A stretch of DNA of 64,000 bases, from the NCBI GenBank assembly GCA_020851565.1, contig JADZCN010000158.1, positions 1-64,000 of the forward strand. Reading direction: 5' to 3'. This stretch comes from Acidobacteriota bacterium (GTDB taxonomy: Bacteria; Acidobacteriota; Vicinamibacteria; Vicinamibacterales; UBA2999). Position 1 is the stretch's first letter, and each line of letters starts with the position of its first letter. The translations under genes and the position numbers were made by a program. This document shows, in pieces, positions 1-9,439 of the stretch. The notes beneath the pieces were generated by a model that was not told the origin of the DNA, made no database searches, and worked only from the letters and a program-made list of their open reading frames with translations.

Positions 1-706
1 CCACCACCTGCACGAGCCCGGCCGTGTGCTCGCCGAAGGTCGCGTGCTTGGCCGGCGCGCTCTTGTCGCCGTAGCGGAAGCGGCGCCGGACGACGAAGTT
101 CTGGCCGGCCTTCATCCCCATGTCGGCTCCCACGTCCACCAGCAGCACGTCGCCGGGACCGTAGAGCTCGCGTCTCGGGTCGTCGCGGTGCGCGGCGATG
201 TGGCCAACGGTGTAGCTGACTTCCACGGGCTTGTCGGGCCCGCACACCGAGGCCAGCATGGTCTTCGGTACCGGCACGGCCTGGGGGCGGGTGCGCAGCG
301 GTGGCAGCGGCGCGGCTGGCGGCGGAGGCGGCTTCGGAGCCTCGCCGGTGACGGTGACGGTTTCGGTCAGGGCGGCGAGGCCGAGCTGGCGGTCCAGGAC
401 GAAGACCTCGCCAGGGCCCAGCACGATCGTGGGATTGGTCCGCGTCTCGAAACCGGACATCTCGAAGGTGACGCTGTAGCTGCCGGGTTGGAGCGGGGGA
501 GTCTGGTACTGGCCAACCTCGTCGGTGACCACCACGATGGGCCTCGAGCCGGGGCCCGCGATGGTCACCGTCGCCCCGGGCAGCGCGGCGCCCGAGCCAT
601 CGGTGACGCGCCCGGTGAGCCGCGACTGGTCGGGCTGGACCCCGATGGCGCCGGCCACCGCGGTCACGACCACGGCCAGGGCGAGGGAGGAAACCAGGGA
701 TCTCAT
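1..706 (-). CDS. Carboxypeptidase-regulatory-like exported protein (partial, C-terminus outside window)
   Basis: The reading frame opens with ATG at 706 and runs off the left edge with no stop, so about 235 residues are visible. A GGAG lies about 9 bases before the start. Residues 1-22 form a signal peptide (MRSLVSSLALAVVVTAVAGA). Residues about 28-105 form a CarboxypepD_reg-like beta-sandwich, with the family signature of a TGRVTDGSGAALPGATVT stretch followed by GQYQTPPLQPGSYSVTF. A proline-rich linker (PKPPPPPAAPLPP) leads to a second, unassigned part containing GDVLLVDVGADMGMKAG. In Acidobacteriota such domains often begin surface or TonB-dependent proteins. The proline linker and the short second domain argue against a TonB receptor here, and the missing end prevents a firm call. 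Confidence 0.75.
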   Translation of the reverse strand, partial: MRSLVSSLALAVVVTAVAGAIGVQPDQSRLTGRVTDGSGAALPGATVTIAGPGSRPIVVVTDEVGQYQTPPLQPGSYSVTFEMSGFETRTNPTIVLGPGEVFVLDRQLGLAALTETVTVTGEAPKPPPPPAAPLPPLRTRPQAVPVPKTMLASVCGPDKPVEVSYTVGHIAAHRDDPRRELYGPGDVLLVDVGADMGMKAGQNFVVRRRFRYGDKSAPAKHATFGEHTAGLVQVV

Positions 707-770
707 TCGTGCCACTCCGGGGGTTCGATGTCGTATCGGCCCCTGGAGGGCACGCCTGTAGAGCGCGAAT

Positions 771-3098
771 CTAGAATCGGAACAACCGCGTGGCTTTCAC
801 GACGAACGTGCGGTTCACCAGGCCCGGGAACCGATCGCCAAGCCGCGTGTCGCGGCCGTCGCTGTAGACGAGAAACAGGTCGCTGCCGGGCTGGTACTCC
901 CAGCGGAACCGCACGCTCGACCCCAGGCTGTGCGAGGTGGAGTTGTACTGGCTGAGGCCGCTCACCGCCATCCGCGGGGAGAACATGAACGTGGAGCGGA
1001 TGCTGACCACCGTCGTGGTGAAGTCGCCGGCCGGCCGGCCGATCCGGTTCACCGTGAAGCCGGGCTCGACATTGAAGCGGGGCGAGATCTCGAGGATGCC
1101 CCGATAGCCGACCTCGGTGTTCGTGCCGTCGTAGAACGTCCCGTGCGCGCCACTCACCGAGCCCGACAGGCGCCGCTGCGGCCCGAACACGTACGTGCCC
1201 CGGACGTCGCCGAAGTGGTAGGCCCCCGCGCCAATCTGCTGGCCAGGCACGATGGTGAACCCCTCCCGGAGGAACTCGTAGTTCCGTGAGAAGTCGATGG
1301 CCCACTGATCGTTGTTGTTGAATTCCATCCGGTAGGCGACCTTGGCCTCGCGCGTTTCCAGCACGCCGTCGGTGCCCGTGATGTGATCGAACTCGCTCTC
1401 GAAGACGTGCCGGCGGATGAGGCCGGGCCCGCGCAGCCGGGGGCTGAACCGCGCGGAGGCGTAGTTGCGCCGGAACGCCGTCCGGCGGAGGAACCCGACC
1501 TCGGGCTGGAACGCCGATCCGACGACGAGGTGCTCGTAGCGCAGGCCATACCGATCCGGCGACCATTCGAACTCCGCGCGGTAGCTGCTCCGGTCCTCTG
1601 CCGCGCGCGTGTCCGATTCGGTCTTCGATTGGGCATAGAAGCCGGTGAGCGTCACGTTCTGGAAGAACCAGAAGTTCGCATCGACGCCGAAGACGTCGTT
1701 CACCGCCTGCCCGTCCGGCGCGCGCCGCGTGTAGACGAGCCCGACGTTGCTCCGCCGGAGGATGTCGCGCCGCACGCGGACGACGGAGAAGTTGGTCGAT
1801 CGGGCGCCGAGCGCGGGCGCGTCCTCGGTCTGGATGTTCAGCACGCCGATGGCCGTGCGACCGGCCCGCCCCGCCAGGCGGCCGCCGGCCACGATGGGGA
1901 CGATGCCGCCCGTCCCGAGCCCGATGCGCCGGCTGTAGAAGACGACGGGTGTCAGGCTCGGCGTCTGCGTGCGGGCCGAGGACTGGCCGCCTCCGCCCCC
2001 GCCACGCTGCTCGCCGCCGAAGCCGAACAGCCCCTGGCCCTCGAGGAAGAAGTCGCGCCGCTCCGGGAAGAACAGGCTGAAGCGGGTCAGGTTGACCTGC
2101 TGCTGGTCCTCTTCCACCTGCGCGAAGTCGGTGCGATAGGTGAAATCGGCCACCAGGCTGTTGGTGATGCCGTACTTGACGTCGAAGCCGCCGTTGGCGG
2201 TCGGGTCGTTCCGGAAGGGCGGCGAGGCGCCGAGGTTGGTGGTGCTCGAGGCGATGGCGTACGGCTTCACGTCCACCGGCCGACGCGTGGTGGGCGTCTC
2301 GACGCCGACGAGCGTCGCGAAGATGTCGAAGCGGTACATGGCCCGCACCGACGCCGCCGCCGGGATCGGCGCGATGGAGACGTGCTCGTTCTTCCAGCGG
2401 ATCACGCGCCGGAGGTTGAAGCCCCAGACCTGCGGCCCCTCGCCGCGGTAGCGCAGCGAGACGAAGGGAATGGCGAACTCCATGGTCCAGCCATCGGGCA
2501 GGATGCGCGAGCGCGTATACCAGATGGTGTTCCAGTCGTTGTTGTTGCTCCGCTCGTCCTGGATCTCCTGGTCGCGCTGGGCGCCGAGCGCGTTGGTCTG
2601 GAAGAAGACGCCGCTCCGGCGCGTGTACAGCGGGTCGATGCTGATCGAGATGTTGTCGTTCTGGAAGATGTTGAAGCTGTCGCGGCGCAGCTCGTTGGCG
2701 ACGAGCCGCTCGGGGGCCGAGTCGAAGGCCCGCACGCTGACGTAGAAGCGCTCATCGTCGTAGAAGAGCCAGGCCAGCGTGCGCTCGGTGGCCGGCTGGC
2801 CCTCGCGCGGTTCCTGCTGGATGAAGTGATCGATGGGCTGGACGAGGCGGTAGTCGGCCTCGTCGAGGTTCCCGTCGATCGAGATCGGCGCCGTGAGCCG
2901 GGTGGCTCTGAGCGTGATGCGCCCCTGCTCGTCCCTGGCGAAGACCGCGGGGGCGACGGGCGCGGAGGGGCCGGAGAATGCCGGCGCGTCCTGCGCCGAC
3001 AACACACGAGGAACGGCCAACGCCACCAGGGTGGCCAGGAGAAGTGCCCGAACGATCAAGATCCGACATTGTACGACGAGTGCGTCGATATGCCGCAT
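771..3098 (-). CDS. DUF5916 outer-membrane protein with N-terminal CBM9-like domain
   Basis: This 775-residue protein has an exported N-terminus (hydrophobic segment ending VPRVLSAQ, about residue 36). A CBM9-like beta-sandwich (about 45-270) follows, starting at the conserved ISIDGNLDEADY and containing DDERFYVSVRAFDS. The remaining 500 residues look like a membrane beta-barrel: alternating strands, a glycine-rich loop (GGEQRGGGGGG), and a C-terminal phenylalanine (ATRLFRF) typical of BAM-assembled porins. The DUF5916 family is common in Acidobacteriota and Bacteroidota; its substrate is unknown. The start is uncertain: ATG at 3098 gives a long n-region, and a TTG at 3059 would give a tidier signal peptide. 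It is divergent from the cytochrome c gene, with only about 35 bases between the starts. Confidence 0.85.
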   Translation of the reverse strand: MRHIDALVVQCRILIVRALLLATLVALAVPRVLSAQDAPAFSGPSAPVAPAVFARDEQGRITLRATRLTAPISIDGNLDEADYRLVQPIDHFIQQEPREGQPATERTLAWLFYDDERFYVSVRAFDSAPERLVANELRRDSFNIFQNDNISISIDPLYTRRSGVFFQTNALGAQRDQEIQDERSNNNDWNTIWYTRSRILPDGWTMEFAIPFVSLRYRGEGPQVWGFNLRRVIRWKNEHVSIAPIPAAASVRAMYRFDIFATLVGVETPTTRRPVDVKPYAIASSTTNLGASPPFRNDPTANGGFDVKYGITNSLVADFTYRTDFAQVEEDQQQVNLTRFSLFFPERRDFFLEGQGLFGFGGEQRGGGGGGQSSARTQTPSLTPVVFYSRRIGLGTGGIVPIVAGGRLAGRAGRTAIGVLNIQTEDAPALGARSTNFSVVRVRRDILRRSNVGLVYTRRAPDGQAVNDVFGVDANFWFFQNVTLTGFYAQSKTESDTRAAEDRSSYRAEFEWSPDRYGLRYEHLVVGSAFQPEVGFLRRTAFRRNYASARFSPRLRGPGLIRRHVFESEFDHITGTDGVLETREAKVAYRMEFNNNDQWAIDFSRNYEFLREGFTIVPGQQIGAGAYHFGDVRGTYVFGPQRRLSGSVSGAHGTFYDGTNTEVGYRGILEISPRFNVEPGFTVNRIGRPAGDFTTTVVSIRSTFMFSPRMAVSGLSQYNSTSHSLGSSVRFRWEYQPGSDLFLVYSDGRDTRLGDRFPGLVNRTFVVKATRLFRF

Positions 3099-3133
3099 GG
3101 TGCCTGCGCGAGGCCAGCTGCTACGCTTGGGTC

Positions 3134-3538
3134 ATGCGAGCCACGAGCGGCCTTGTCGCCCTGCTGGCGGCCATGGCCATGGCCGCGGCGTGTGAGGACA
3201 ACCGGCCTCGGCAGCTCTCCGAGGAGGTCGAACGGGGCCGCCAGCTCTACGCGGCCAACGGGTGCGGCACATGTCACGGGATGCAGGGGAAGGGTGATGG
3301 TCCGGTGGCCGTGACCCTCAACCCGCCCCCGCGCGATTTTCGCGACGCGGAGGCATTCAAGAACGGCGCGGATCCCTCGTCCATCGCCAACACGCTCGCG
3401 ACCGGCCTCACCCGTGACGGCGGGCAGATGCAGTCGTACTTCCACCTGTCCGACCGCGAGCGCTACCTCATCGCGCGGTACGTGATTTCCCTCCGAGAGT
3501 CCTCTTCCCCTGGAGCTGGCAATGTTCCGACTCACTAG
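3134..3538 (+). CDS. Class I c-type cytochrome, exported or lipid-anchored
   Basis: A 134-residue protein with an N-terminal hydrophobic segment ending in AMAAAC-20, a plausible though weak lipobox, followed by one mono-heme cytochrome c domain. The heme site is C44-G-T-C47-H48 (NGCGTCHG). A methionine in GGQMQSYFHLSD is the likely sixth ligand. The start at 3134 is preferred over upstream in-frame starts because it begins the hydrophobic segment directly. It is the first gene of a compact cluster: its 3' end overlaps the PCuAC gene by 17 bases, and Sco and CcmH-like genes follow. This suggests an electron carrier made together with copper-site assembly factors. No oxidase subunit is in the window. 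Confidence 0.85.
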   Translation: MRATSGLVALLAAMAMAAACEDNRPRQLSEEVERGRQLYAANGCGTCHGMQGKGDGPVAVTLNPPPRDFRDAEAFKNGADPSSIANTLATGLTRDGGQMQSYFHLSDRERYLIARYVISLRESSSPGAGNVPTH

Positions 3539-3965
3539 TGTTGCGGCCGTGGCCGTGCTCGTCGCCGGCCTCGGCGTGGCCGAGGCGCAGGCGCCACTGA
3601 CTGCCTCCGGCGCCTGGGTGCGCGAACCCGTGCCCGGCCGCACCGTCACCGCCGGATTCGTCGTCATCGAGAATCCGGGCGGTGCCGACATCCAGGTGGT
3701 GGGCGCCTCGTCCGACGTGGCGGGCACCGTGGAGCTGCACGAGATGGTCCGCAGCGGCGACATGATGAAGATGGCCCCCGTGAAGAGCATCGTCGTGCCG
3801 GCGAAGGGCAAGGTGGAACTGAGACCCGGCGGGCTGCACCTGATGCTCTTCGAGCTGAAGAAGCCCTTGAAGGAGGGCGACACCGTGACCCTGACACTGA
3901 CGACCGACAACGGTGCCACGGTGCAGGCCTCCGCGGCCGTCAGGAAGTTCCGGATGCAGCCATGA
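3522..3965 (+). CDS. PCuAC periplasmic copper chaperone
   Basis: A 147-residue exported protein with a signal peptide (cleavage near GVAEAQA, residue 23). It carries the complete PCuAC copper(I) signature H73-X10-M84-X21-H106-X-M108, visible as VELHEM, MMKMAPV and GLHLMLF. Family members bind Cu(I) in a cupredoxin-like fold and deliver it to the CuA centre of cytochrome c oxidase, usually together with Sco. The gene starts inside the 3' end of the cytochrome c gene and its stop overlaps the Sco start as ATGA, which indicates translational coupling. The function call is strong; the target oxidase lies elsewhere. Confidence 0.93.
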   Translation: MFRLTSVAAVAVLVAGLGVAEAQAPLTASGAWVREPVPGRTVTAGFVVIENPGGADIQVVGASSDVAGTVELHEMVRSGDMMKMAPVKSIVVPAKGKVELRPGGLHLMLFELKKPLKEGDTVTLTLTTDNGATVQASAAVRKFRMQP

Positions 3966-4573
3966 CGCGTCACCTGATCCTTGCGGTGTTCGTGTTGTCG
4001 GTGTCGGCAGCCTGCGCGCCGGCTGGCGATTCCGCCACGCCCGCGGCGTCGGGGGCCGCCACGGCGGCCGAGCTCCCGCTTCTCCCGATTGGCGGCGACT
4101 TCACGCTGATCGACCAGGACGCCAGGCCCTTCACGCTCTCGTCGCTGAAGGGCAAGGTGGTGCTGATCTTCTTCGGCTACACCATGTGCCCCGACGCATG
4201 CCCCACCACGCTGTCGAAGCTGAGCTCGGCGTACTCGCGGCTGACACCCGAGGAACGCGCGCGGGTGAAGGCCGTCTACATCAGCATCGACCCCGAGCGC
4301 GACACGCCGGCCGTGATGAAGGAGCACCTGACGTACTTCGGCGTGGACGCCATCGGGCTGACCGGCACCCCCGAAGATACGGCGAAGGTAGCGCGGCAGT
4401 TCGGCGCGCACTTCGAGAAGACCTCGGACAAGACCGCGGCGGGCTACCTGATGTCGCACACCGTCTCGGTGTTCGGGCTGGACGCGAACGGGCAGACCCG
4501 CGTGCTCATCGACTACGAAGCCAGCGTGGACACGGTCGTCAACGAGATCCGGGCCCTGCTGGCGGCCGCGTGA
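3962..4573 (+). CDS. SCO1/SenC family copper-metallochaperone lipoprotein
   Basis: A 203-residue protein with a lipoprotein signal (VSAAC, Cys18) and a thioredoxin-fold domain (about 45-200). The metal/redox site is intact: C76-PDA-C80 in GYTMCPDACPTT, plus His166 in LMSHTVSVF. These three residues form the Sco copper site. Sco proteins insert copper into, or reduce, the CuA site of cytochrome c oxidase at the outer face of the inner membrane. The ATGA overlap with the PCuAC gene puts both in one operon, matching their known joint role. Confidence 0.94.
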   Translation: MTRHLILAVFVLSVSAACAPAGDSATPAASGAATAAELPLLPIGGDFTLIDQDARPFTLSSLKGKVVLIFFGYTMCPDACPTTLSKLSSAYSRLTPEERARVKAVYISIDPERDTPAVMKEHLTYFGVDAIGLTGTPEDTAKVARQFGAHFEKTSDKTAAGYLMSHTVSVFGLDANGQTRVLIDYEASVDTVVNEIRALLAAA

Positions 4574-4648
4574 CGGCCGGGCGGCTGCGACGATTCACCG
4601 CACCTCCGGGCGCCCTTCCGGGCGCACACTGAAGGCAGGTGGTGGTGT

Positions 4649-5152
4649 ATGACACGTCCCCGGATTCTCCCTGCGATGCGCTGGACGCCCTGGCCGCTTG
4701 CGCTCGTCATGCTGCTGTTCGCGGCGGCCCCCGCCCTGGCGCAAGCGCCGCCCGGGGTTGACCGGGAAGCCGCCCAGGCCGAGGCGCAGGTGCTCTTCCG
4801 CGAGGTGATGAGCCCGTTCTGCCCGGGCCTCACGCTCGCCGACTGCCCGTCGCCCAACGCGTTCGAGCTTCGGAAGGACATCCAGGCGCGGCTCGAACGC
4901 GGCGAGAGCCGCGAGGCGATCGTGGATGCGCTGGTCGCGCAGTACGGCACCGAGCTGTTGTCGGACCCGTCGGACACGCCCATCGGCCGCGTCGTCTGGG
5001 GCGTGCCCTTCCTGCTGGCGGCGCTGGCCGCCGGGGTGCTCGCATTTCTCGTGCGGCGGATGACTGGCGGGCAGCCATCCGAAACGCCCGGCGGCGCCGA
5101 GACGCCTGCCGTCCGCGAACGGCTGGACGAGGAGCTGGCGGCGCTGGATTAG
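4649..5152 (+). CDS. CcmH/CycL/NrfF-type cytochrome c biogenesis protein, atypical Cys spacing
   Basis: A 167-residue protein with a signal peptide (ending PALAQA, about residue 33), a three-helix domain (about 40-105), a transmembrane segment (about 114-137) and a short cytoplasmic tail. The order and the helical text (AFELRKDIQARLERGESREAIVDALVAQYG) match CcmH, which reduces apocytochrome c for heme ligation. Classical CcmH has LRCxxCQ. Here the two cysteines are C58 and C66 in SPFCPGLTLADCPSP, a CX7C arrangement. The gene follows Sco by 75 bases and probably belongs to the same cluster. CcmH-like identity is well supported by fold and order; redox activity with the changed spacing is inferred. 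Confidence 0.75.
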   Translation: MTRPRILPAMRWTPWPLALVMLLFAAAPALAQAPPGVDREAAQAEAQVLFREVMSPFCPGLTLADCPSPNAFELRKDIQARLERGESREAIVDALVAQYGTELLSDPSDTPIGRVVWGVPFLLAALAAGVLAFLVRRMTGGQPSETPGGAETPAVRERLDEELAALD

Positions 5153-5351
5153 GGACTTGGGCCTTGGGGCTTGGGACTTGGGACTTGGGGCTTGGGACTT
5201 GGGGCGTGCGACTTAGGACCTGGGACTGGAGACCTGGGAAGTGAAGGCCTTGCGGCTCACAGAACCTCAGAACCTCAGAACCTCAGAACCCCAGAACCTC
5301 AGAACCCCAGAACCTCAGAACCCCAAGCCCCACGCCCCAAGCCCCAGGACC
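5153..5351. repeat. Spacer repeat: CTTGGG(A/G) and AGAACC(T/C)C families between convergent genes
   Basis: The whole spacer is short-period repeat. The left part repeats GGGACTTGGGGCTT, the middle repeats CAGAACCTCAGAACCCC, and the right part returns to CCCCAAGCCCCACGCCCC, the complement of the left part. The ends can therefore pair as a long imperfect stem. It lies between the stop codons of the CcmH-like gene and the M24 peptidase, where a two-way terminator would be expected, but there is no U-tract. Confidence 0.85.
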
Positions 5352-6692
5352 TCAAGGCCTTATCAGGTAAAACTCCGTCTGCCGCCCGTCGATCCAGTCC
5401 CACTTGCCGCCGGGCATCAGTGCGGCGTCTTCCTCGAGAGCGAAGCGCACGGGCTGGTTGTCCCACTCGGGCACGCGGTGCGTGGCGTTCAGCTCGATGG
5501 AGTGCCACGTATCCGGCCGGAACACGTAGTCGCCGCGCACGGGGACGCCGGACTGGTAGTCGGTCATCCCGATGGGCGGGCCAGCGCCGTGGCCGTGATA
5601 CCCAATCGCGTGGCAGTAGATTGAAGGGACGAGCCCTTCTTTCTTTGCGTGCGCGAGCGCGTCGGCCAGCGCCTCGTTCCCCGTTCGCTCCAGCCGCGCG
5701 TACTGCATCGTCAGGTCCTGCAGCCGGTTGGCGGCCTTCAGCCCGTCCTTCAGGCCCTGCGGCGCGTCGGTCTCACCCGGGCGCAGCACGTAGGCGTTGT
5801 GCTGCGTGTCGGTGGAGAAGCCCATGTAGACAATGCCGAAGTCGGTGTGGAGCATGTCGCCGGGCTGGATGACGCCCTGGATCGTGCCCTTCTCGCCCCG
5901 GCGCGCGATGTTGATCGACGGCTGGAACCACGAACCGAGCCCGAGCTCCGCGACGCGCTGGCGCATCCACCACACGACGTCCTGCGAGGTCGTCTTGCCC
6001 GGGGTGATCACCTTGTTCGAGAACGCCTCACGGATCACCATGTGCGCCACTTTCATGGCGTGGCGATAGGCCTCGAGCTCCTCCGGCAGCTTCACCTCGA
6101 GCCAGCCCACGGCGAGCATCTCGGCCGACTTCACGCGCGCGGCGTAGGCGGGCCCGAGCGCCTCGAGGAGGCGCCGCTTCTCGTTGGCGGTGATGCCGTC
6201 GGCGTGGTTCCACGCGTCCGACTCGTTGATGCCGATCACCTTCGGCTGCTTCTCCTCGACCAGCTTGCGCAGCCCCTCGTGCTGCCCGTCGTTGCTGGTG
6301 GGAATGGGCGTGTAGATCCTGTCGTAGTCGAAGCGGCCGATTGAGTAGCGCTCGACGGGCCTGCCGCCGCCAGGGTTGTAGAAGACGAGGATGGTGCGCC
6401 GCCTCGACGCGAAGTAGGTGAGGGGCGACATCGACGCGAACACGGGATCCTCGTTGTATTCACGCGTCGGGATGATCCACATGTCGATGCCCTCGCGGGT
6501 CATCAGTCCCGGGAGGAGGGTATCGAAGCGCTTGCTGACCCAGGGCGTGACCAGCTCGTTCTGCTCGCGATGAGTCAGGACGCGGGCGGCGGGGTCCGGG
6601 AAGGAGATGGCGGATTGCGCCGAGGGGCTGACAACGCCAACGACGAGGGCGATAGCGGTGGCGGCAAGGACGAGATGCTTCGCGGCAGTCAT
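5352..6692 (-). CDS. Secreted M24 family metallopeptidase (Xaa-Pro aminopeptidase-like)
   Basis: A 446-residue protein with a signal peptide (about 1-26, ending SPSAQS). It has an N-terminal creatinase-type domain and a C-terminal pita-bread domain. The expected two-metal ligands are visible in order: the Asp of HTDFGIV, the Asp of GFSTDTQ, the His of YCHAIGYHGHGAGP, the Glu of HSIELNA and the Glu of ALEEDAAL. M24 peptidases remove N-terminal residues next to proline; an exported form would act on periplasmic or outside peptides. It is convergent with the copper cluster. The spacer upstream of its start is filled with repeats that continue to the next gene. Confidence 0.88.
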   Translation of the reverse strand: MTAAKHLVLAATAIALVVGVVSPSAQSAISFPDPAARVLTHREQNELVTPWVSKRFDTLLPGLMTREGIDMWIIPTREYNEDPVFASMSPLTYFASRRRTILVFYNPGGGRPVERYSIGRFDYDRIYTPIPTSNDGQHEGLRKLVEEKQPKVIGINESDAWNHADGITANEKRRLLEALGPAYAARVKSAEMLAVGWLEVKLPEELEAYRHAMKVAHMVIREAFSNKVITPGKTTSQDVVWWMRQRVAELGLGSWFQPSINIARRGEKGTIQGVIQPGDMLHTDFGIVYMGFSTDTQHNAYVLRPGETDAPQGLKDGLKAANRLQDLTMQYARLERTGNEALADALAHAKKEGLVPSIYCHAIGYHGHGAGPPIGMTDYQSGVPVRGDYVFRPDTWHSIELNATHRVPEWDNQPVRFALEEDAALMPGGKWDWIDGRQTEFYLIRP

Positions 6693-6714
6693 GGACGTCG
6701 AGTGTAACGCTGAT

Positions 6715-7165
6715 GGCGCAGGGAAGGCCGCGGATGGCGCAGAGGACGAGGGCCGCAGAGGGCACAGATGCCAAGGAGGGCCACAGACGGCACAGATCCC
6801 ACAACGAGGGGCCGCAGATCGCGCAGATGTCGAAAAGGGCCGCAGAGGACGCAGAGGACGCAGAGGACGCAGATGACGCAGATGACGCAGAAAAGGCCGC
6901 AGGGGCCGCAGATGGCGCAGATGAGGTCAGGGGAGGGGGGCAGCCCCGCGGAGCCGCCTCCTGGGAGCGTGAGCTTCCTGTACCCTCCGGTTCATCGTCT
7001 CGCAGGGGTGCCCGGTCGGGTGCGTGGTCCCTTGTGGCCCGTGGCCGCATGGCCCACCCCCAGCGGTATCTGCGCCATCTGCGTCATCTGCGTGATCTGC
7101 GGCCCTCTGCGTGATCTGCGGCCCTCTGCGTGATCTGCGCCATCTGCGTTGCGGGCATCTGCGTT
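6715..7165. repeat. Spacer repeat: GCAGATGAC / CATCTGCGT family with internal dyad
   Basis: About 450 bases lie between the M24 start and the IorB stop (both minus strand). The left third (about 6715-6930) repeats CGCAGAGGACGCAGATGAC-type units. The right third (about 7070-7165) repeats the complement (CATCTGCGTGATCTGCGGCC). The middle (about 6940-7065) is non-repetitive GC-rich sequence. I see no gene. The two arms could pair over more than 80 bases with mismatches. The same unit reappears at the start of the VWFA gene near 59240-59275. Confidence 0.85.
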
Positions 7166-9439
7166 CTATCGGAGTGTGTAGCCGGCCCGGACGAATGGCG
7201 TTCGGCGGATGCGGTCGCCGGTCAGCGCGGCCACGGCGTTGGCCACCGCCGGGGCGATCACCGGCACTGCGATCTCGCCAAACCCGGTCGGCCTCATCGT
7301 CGAGGGGACAACGTGCACGTCGATGGCGGCCGGGGCTTCGCGGTTCCGGATCAGACGGTAGCGATCGAAGTTCCCTTCCACCGCTCCGCCGCGATCGATG
7401 GTGATTTCGCCGAAGAACGCGTGCCCCAGTCCGTCGATGATCCCGCCCTGCGCCTGCGCCTCGACGCCCGAGCGATTGACCACGATGCCGCAGTCGAGCG
7501 CGCAGGTCACGCGGTGGATGGTGACCCGGCGCGGCGCGCCCACGGCGCCGGATGCCTGGGGGCCCACCGACAGTTCCACCACCTGGGCGCAGTACGACCC
7601 GAAGGTGTAGTGCGCCGCCAGGCCCCGCGCGCGGCCCTCGGGTGGCCGCTGGCCGAAGCCACCGCGCTCCGCCGCCAGCCGCAGCACGGCAACCATGCGC
7701 TCCGGGTTGTACGGCGTGGGGTCGTCGCCGGTGATGCGAAGGGCGCTCGACGGGCCCAGCAGCTCGAGGCGGAGGTCTACCGGATTGCGGCCCGCGGACA
7801 CCGCGATCTCATCGAGCAGCGTCTCCACCGCAAAGGCGTTGGCCACGTGCGCGGGCGCACGCCATGCCCCGGTGGCGACCCCGGACCGCGGCTCGCTGAA
7901 ACGCAGGCGTACGTGCGGGATGTGCCACGGCACGAGGTCCAGCTCGAAGTCCGGGGCGAGGTTCTCCGACAGGCCCGTCACCATGCCGTAGGTTTCCGTG
8001 GACCAGGCTGGCGAGGTGCCGCGCCGATAGGCGTTGCGCGACAGGTTCACCAGGTGGCAATCCCACGCCACGATGCGGCCGTTCGCGTCCAGCCCCGCAC
8101 GAAGCGCGCGTGCGCCGGCCGGGCGATAGTAGTCGTGGCGCATGTCGTCCTCGCGCGTGCCGATCACCTGAACGGGCGCGCCGATGGCCTTCGACACCAC
8201 CGCCGCCTCGGCCGCGTAGTCCGACAGCAGCCGTCGTCCGAAGCCTCCGCCAAGGCGCGTCACCTGGATGTGCACGTTCTCACGGGGGATGCCGGTGACC
8301 TCGGAGACCACGAGCGCACCGGAGCCCTGCATCTGGAGGGGGCCCGTGATGTAGCAGTGCCCGTCGCGCACGTCGGCCGTGCAGTTGTGGGGCTCGAGCG
8401 TGGCGTGCGAGAGAAACGGGAACTCGTAGTACGCCTCGACCACGCGCGACGCTCCTGCAAGGGCCGCGTCCACGTCGCCGACGGCCCGCACCGTCGTGCC
8501 CTCGCCCCGAGCGAGCCGCGCGAACTGATCCGAGAGCGATGCACTGGTCTCGTCGCGGAACGGCCCCTCGTCCCACTGGATGCGGAGGGCATCCCGGCCC
8601 TTGAACGCTGCCCAGGTGGAGTCGGCGACAACGGCCACGCCCGGCTGCAGGAAGGTGGGATTCTCGTGGCCGGGAATACGCGCGACCTGGCGCACGCCCG
8701 GGACCCTCAGCGCGGCGCTGTCGTCCACGACGGCGGGACGGCCGCCAAACACGGGACACTTCGCGACGGCGGCGTACTTCATGCCAGGCACCCGCACGTC
8801 GATGCCGTAGAGGGGCCGGCCAGTAACGATGGCGGGGTTGTCCACGCCGGCGACGCGCGTGCCGAGCAGGGTGAAGGCAGAGGCTGGCTTCCACGCGGCC
8901 TTCTGGGGCACGGGCCTGGCTGCGGCGCGAGCGGCCAGCGGGCCGTACTCGATGGAGCGGCCGGTCGTCGCGTGTACGACGCGGCTGCGCTCGGTGCGGC
9001 ACTCCGTGCGGGTCACGCCCCACGCCTCGGCGGCCGTATCGGCCAGCATCTCGCGGATCGTGGCCCCGGCGTTCCTGTAGAGATCCCACTCGGCGCGCAT
9101 GCTGTCGCTCCCGCCGGAGCCCTGTCCACCAAACTTCGATCGATCGAGCTCGGCGTCAATGGCGCGTACGCGCGACCAGTCCGCGTCCATTTCCTCGGCG
9201 AGGATCATCGGGAGCGCGGTCTTCACGCCCTGTCCCATGTCGGGGTTCTTCGACCAGATGGTGACGGTGCCATCGGGGTCCAGCCGCACGAAGCCGCTCG
9301 GCTGCAGCGACGCGGCTGCGGGGGTGCCTGCCTGCGCGGCCTCGAGGGCCGAGGGCCGCCAGCCGAATGAGAGGAGCAGCCCGCCACCCGCTGCCGAGCC
9401 CACGCGGAGGAAAGTGCGACGCGAGACGTGCGCGCTCAT
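7166..9439 (-). CDS. Molybdopterin-binding subunit, isoquinoline 1-oxidoreductase beta (IorB) type
   Basis: A 757-residue protein counted from ATG 9439. This start is preferred because it begins a twin-arginine signal ([20 protein letters not shown]) and overlaps the stop of the upstream FeS subunit as ATGA. The body matches the xanthine dehydrogenase/IorB large subunit, with [43 protein letters not shown] and a C-terminal [19 protein letters not shown]. It would hold the molybdenum cofactor and hydroxylate an N-heterocycle or aldehyde in the periplasm, passing electrons to the 2Fe-2S partner. The substrate cannot be read from sequence. No cytochrome partner or cofactor-insertion gene is adjacent. 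Confidence 0.9.
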   Translation of the reverse strand: MSAHVSRRTFLRVGSAAGGGLLLSFGWRPSALEAAQAGTPAAASLQPSGFVRLDPDGTVTIWSKNPDMGQGVKTALPMILAEEMDADWSRVRAIDAELDRSKFGGQGSGGSDSMRAEWDLYRNAGATIREMLADTAAEAWGVTRTECRTERSRVVHATTGRSIEYGPLAARAAARPVPQKAAWKPASAFTLLGTRVAGVDNPAIVTGRPLYGIDVRVPGMKYAAVAKCPVFGGRPAVVDDSAALRVPGVRQVARIPGHENPTFLQPGVAVVADSTWAAFKGRDALRIQWDEGPFRDETSASLSDQFARLARGEGTTVRAVGDVDAALAGASRVVEAYYEFPFLSHATLEPHNCTADVRDGHCYITGPLQMQGSGALVVSEVTGIPRENVHIQVTRLGGGFGRRLLSDYAAEAAVVSKAIGAPVQVIGTREDDMRHDYYRPAGARALRAGLDANGRIVAWDCHLVNLSRNAYRRGTSPAWSTETYGMVTGLSENLAPDFELDLVPWHIPHVRLRFSEPRSGVATGAWRAPAHVANAFAVETLLDEIAVSAGRNPVDLRLELLGPSSALRITGDDPTPYNPERMVAVLRLAAERGGFGQRPPEGRARGLAAHYTFGSYCAQVVELSVGPQASGAVGAPRRVTIHRVTCALDCGIVVNRSGVEAQAQGGIIDGLGHAFFGEITIDRGGAVEGNFDRYRLIRNREAPAAIDVHVVPSTMRPTGFGEIAVPVIAPAVANAVAALTGDRIRRTPFVRAGYTLR

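Noticed and set aside
1383-3314. Long plus-strand open frame (643 codons) opposite the DUF5916 gene
   Set aside because: It is antisense to a gene with clear signal peptide, CBM9-like motifs and C-terminal Phe. Its text is Arg/Ala/Glu/Asp-rich without motifs, as expected in the mirror frame of high-GC genes.
5171-5872. Repeat-coded frame beginning MGLGTWGLG
   Set aside because: It is translated CTTGGGG spacer repeat running into the antisense of the M24 gene.
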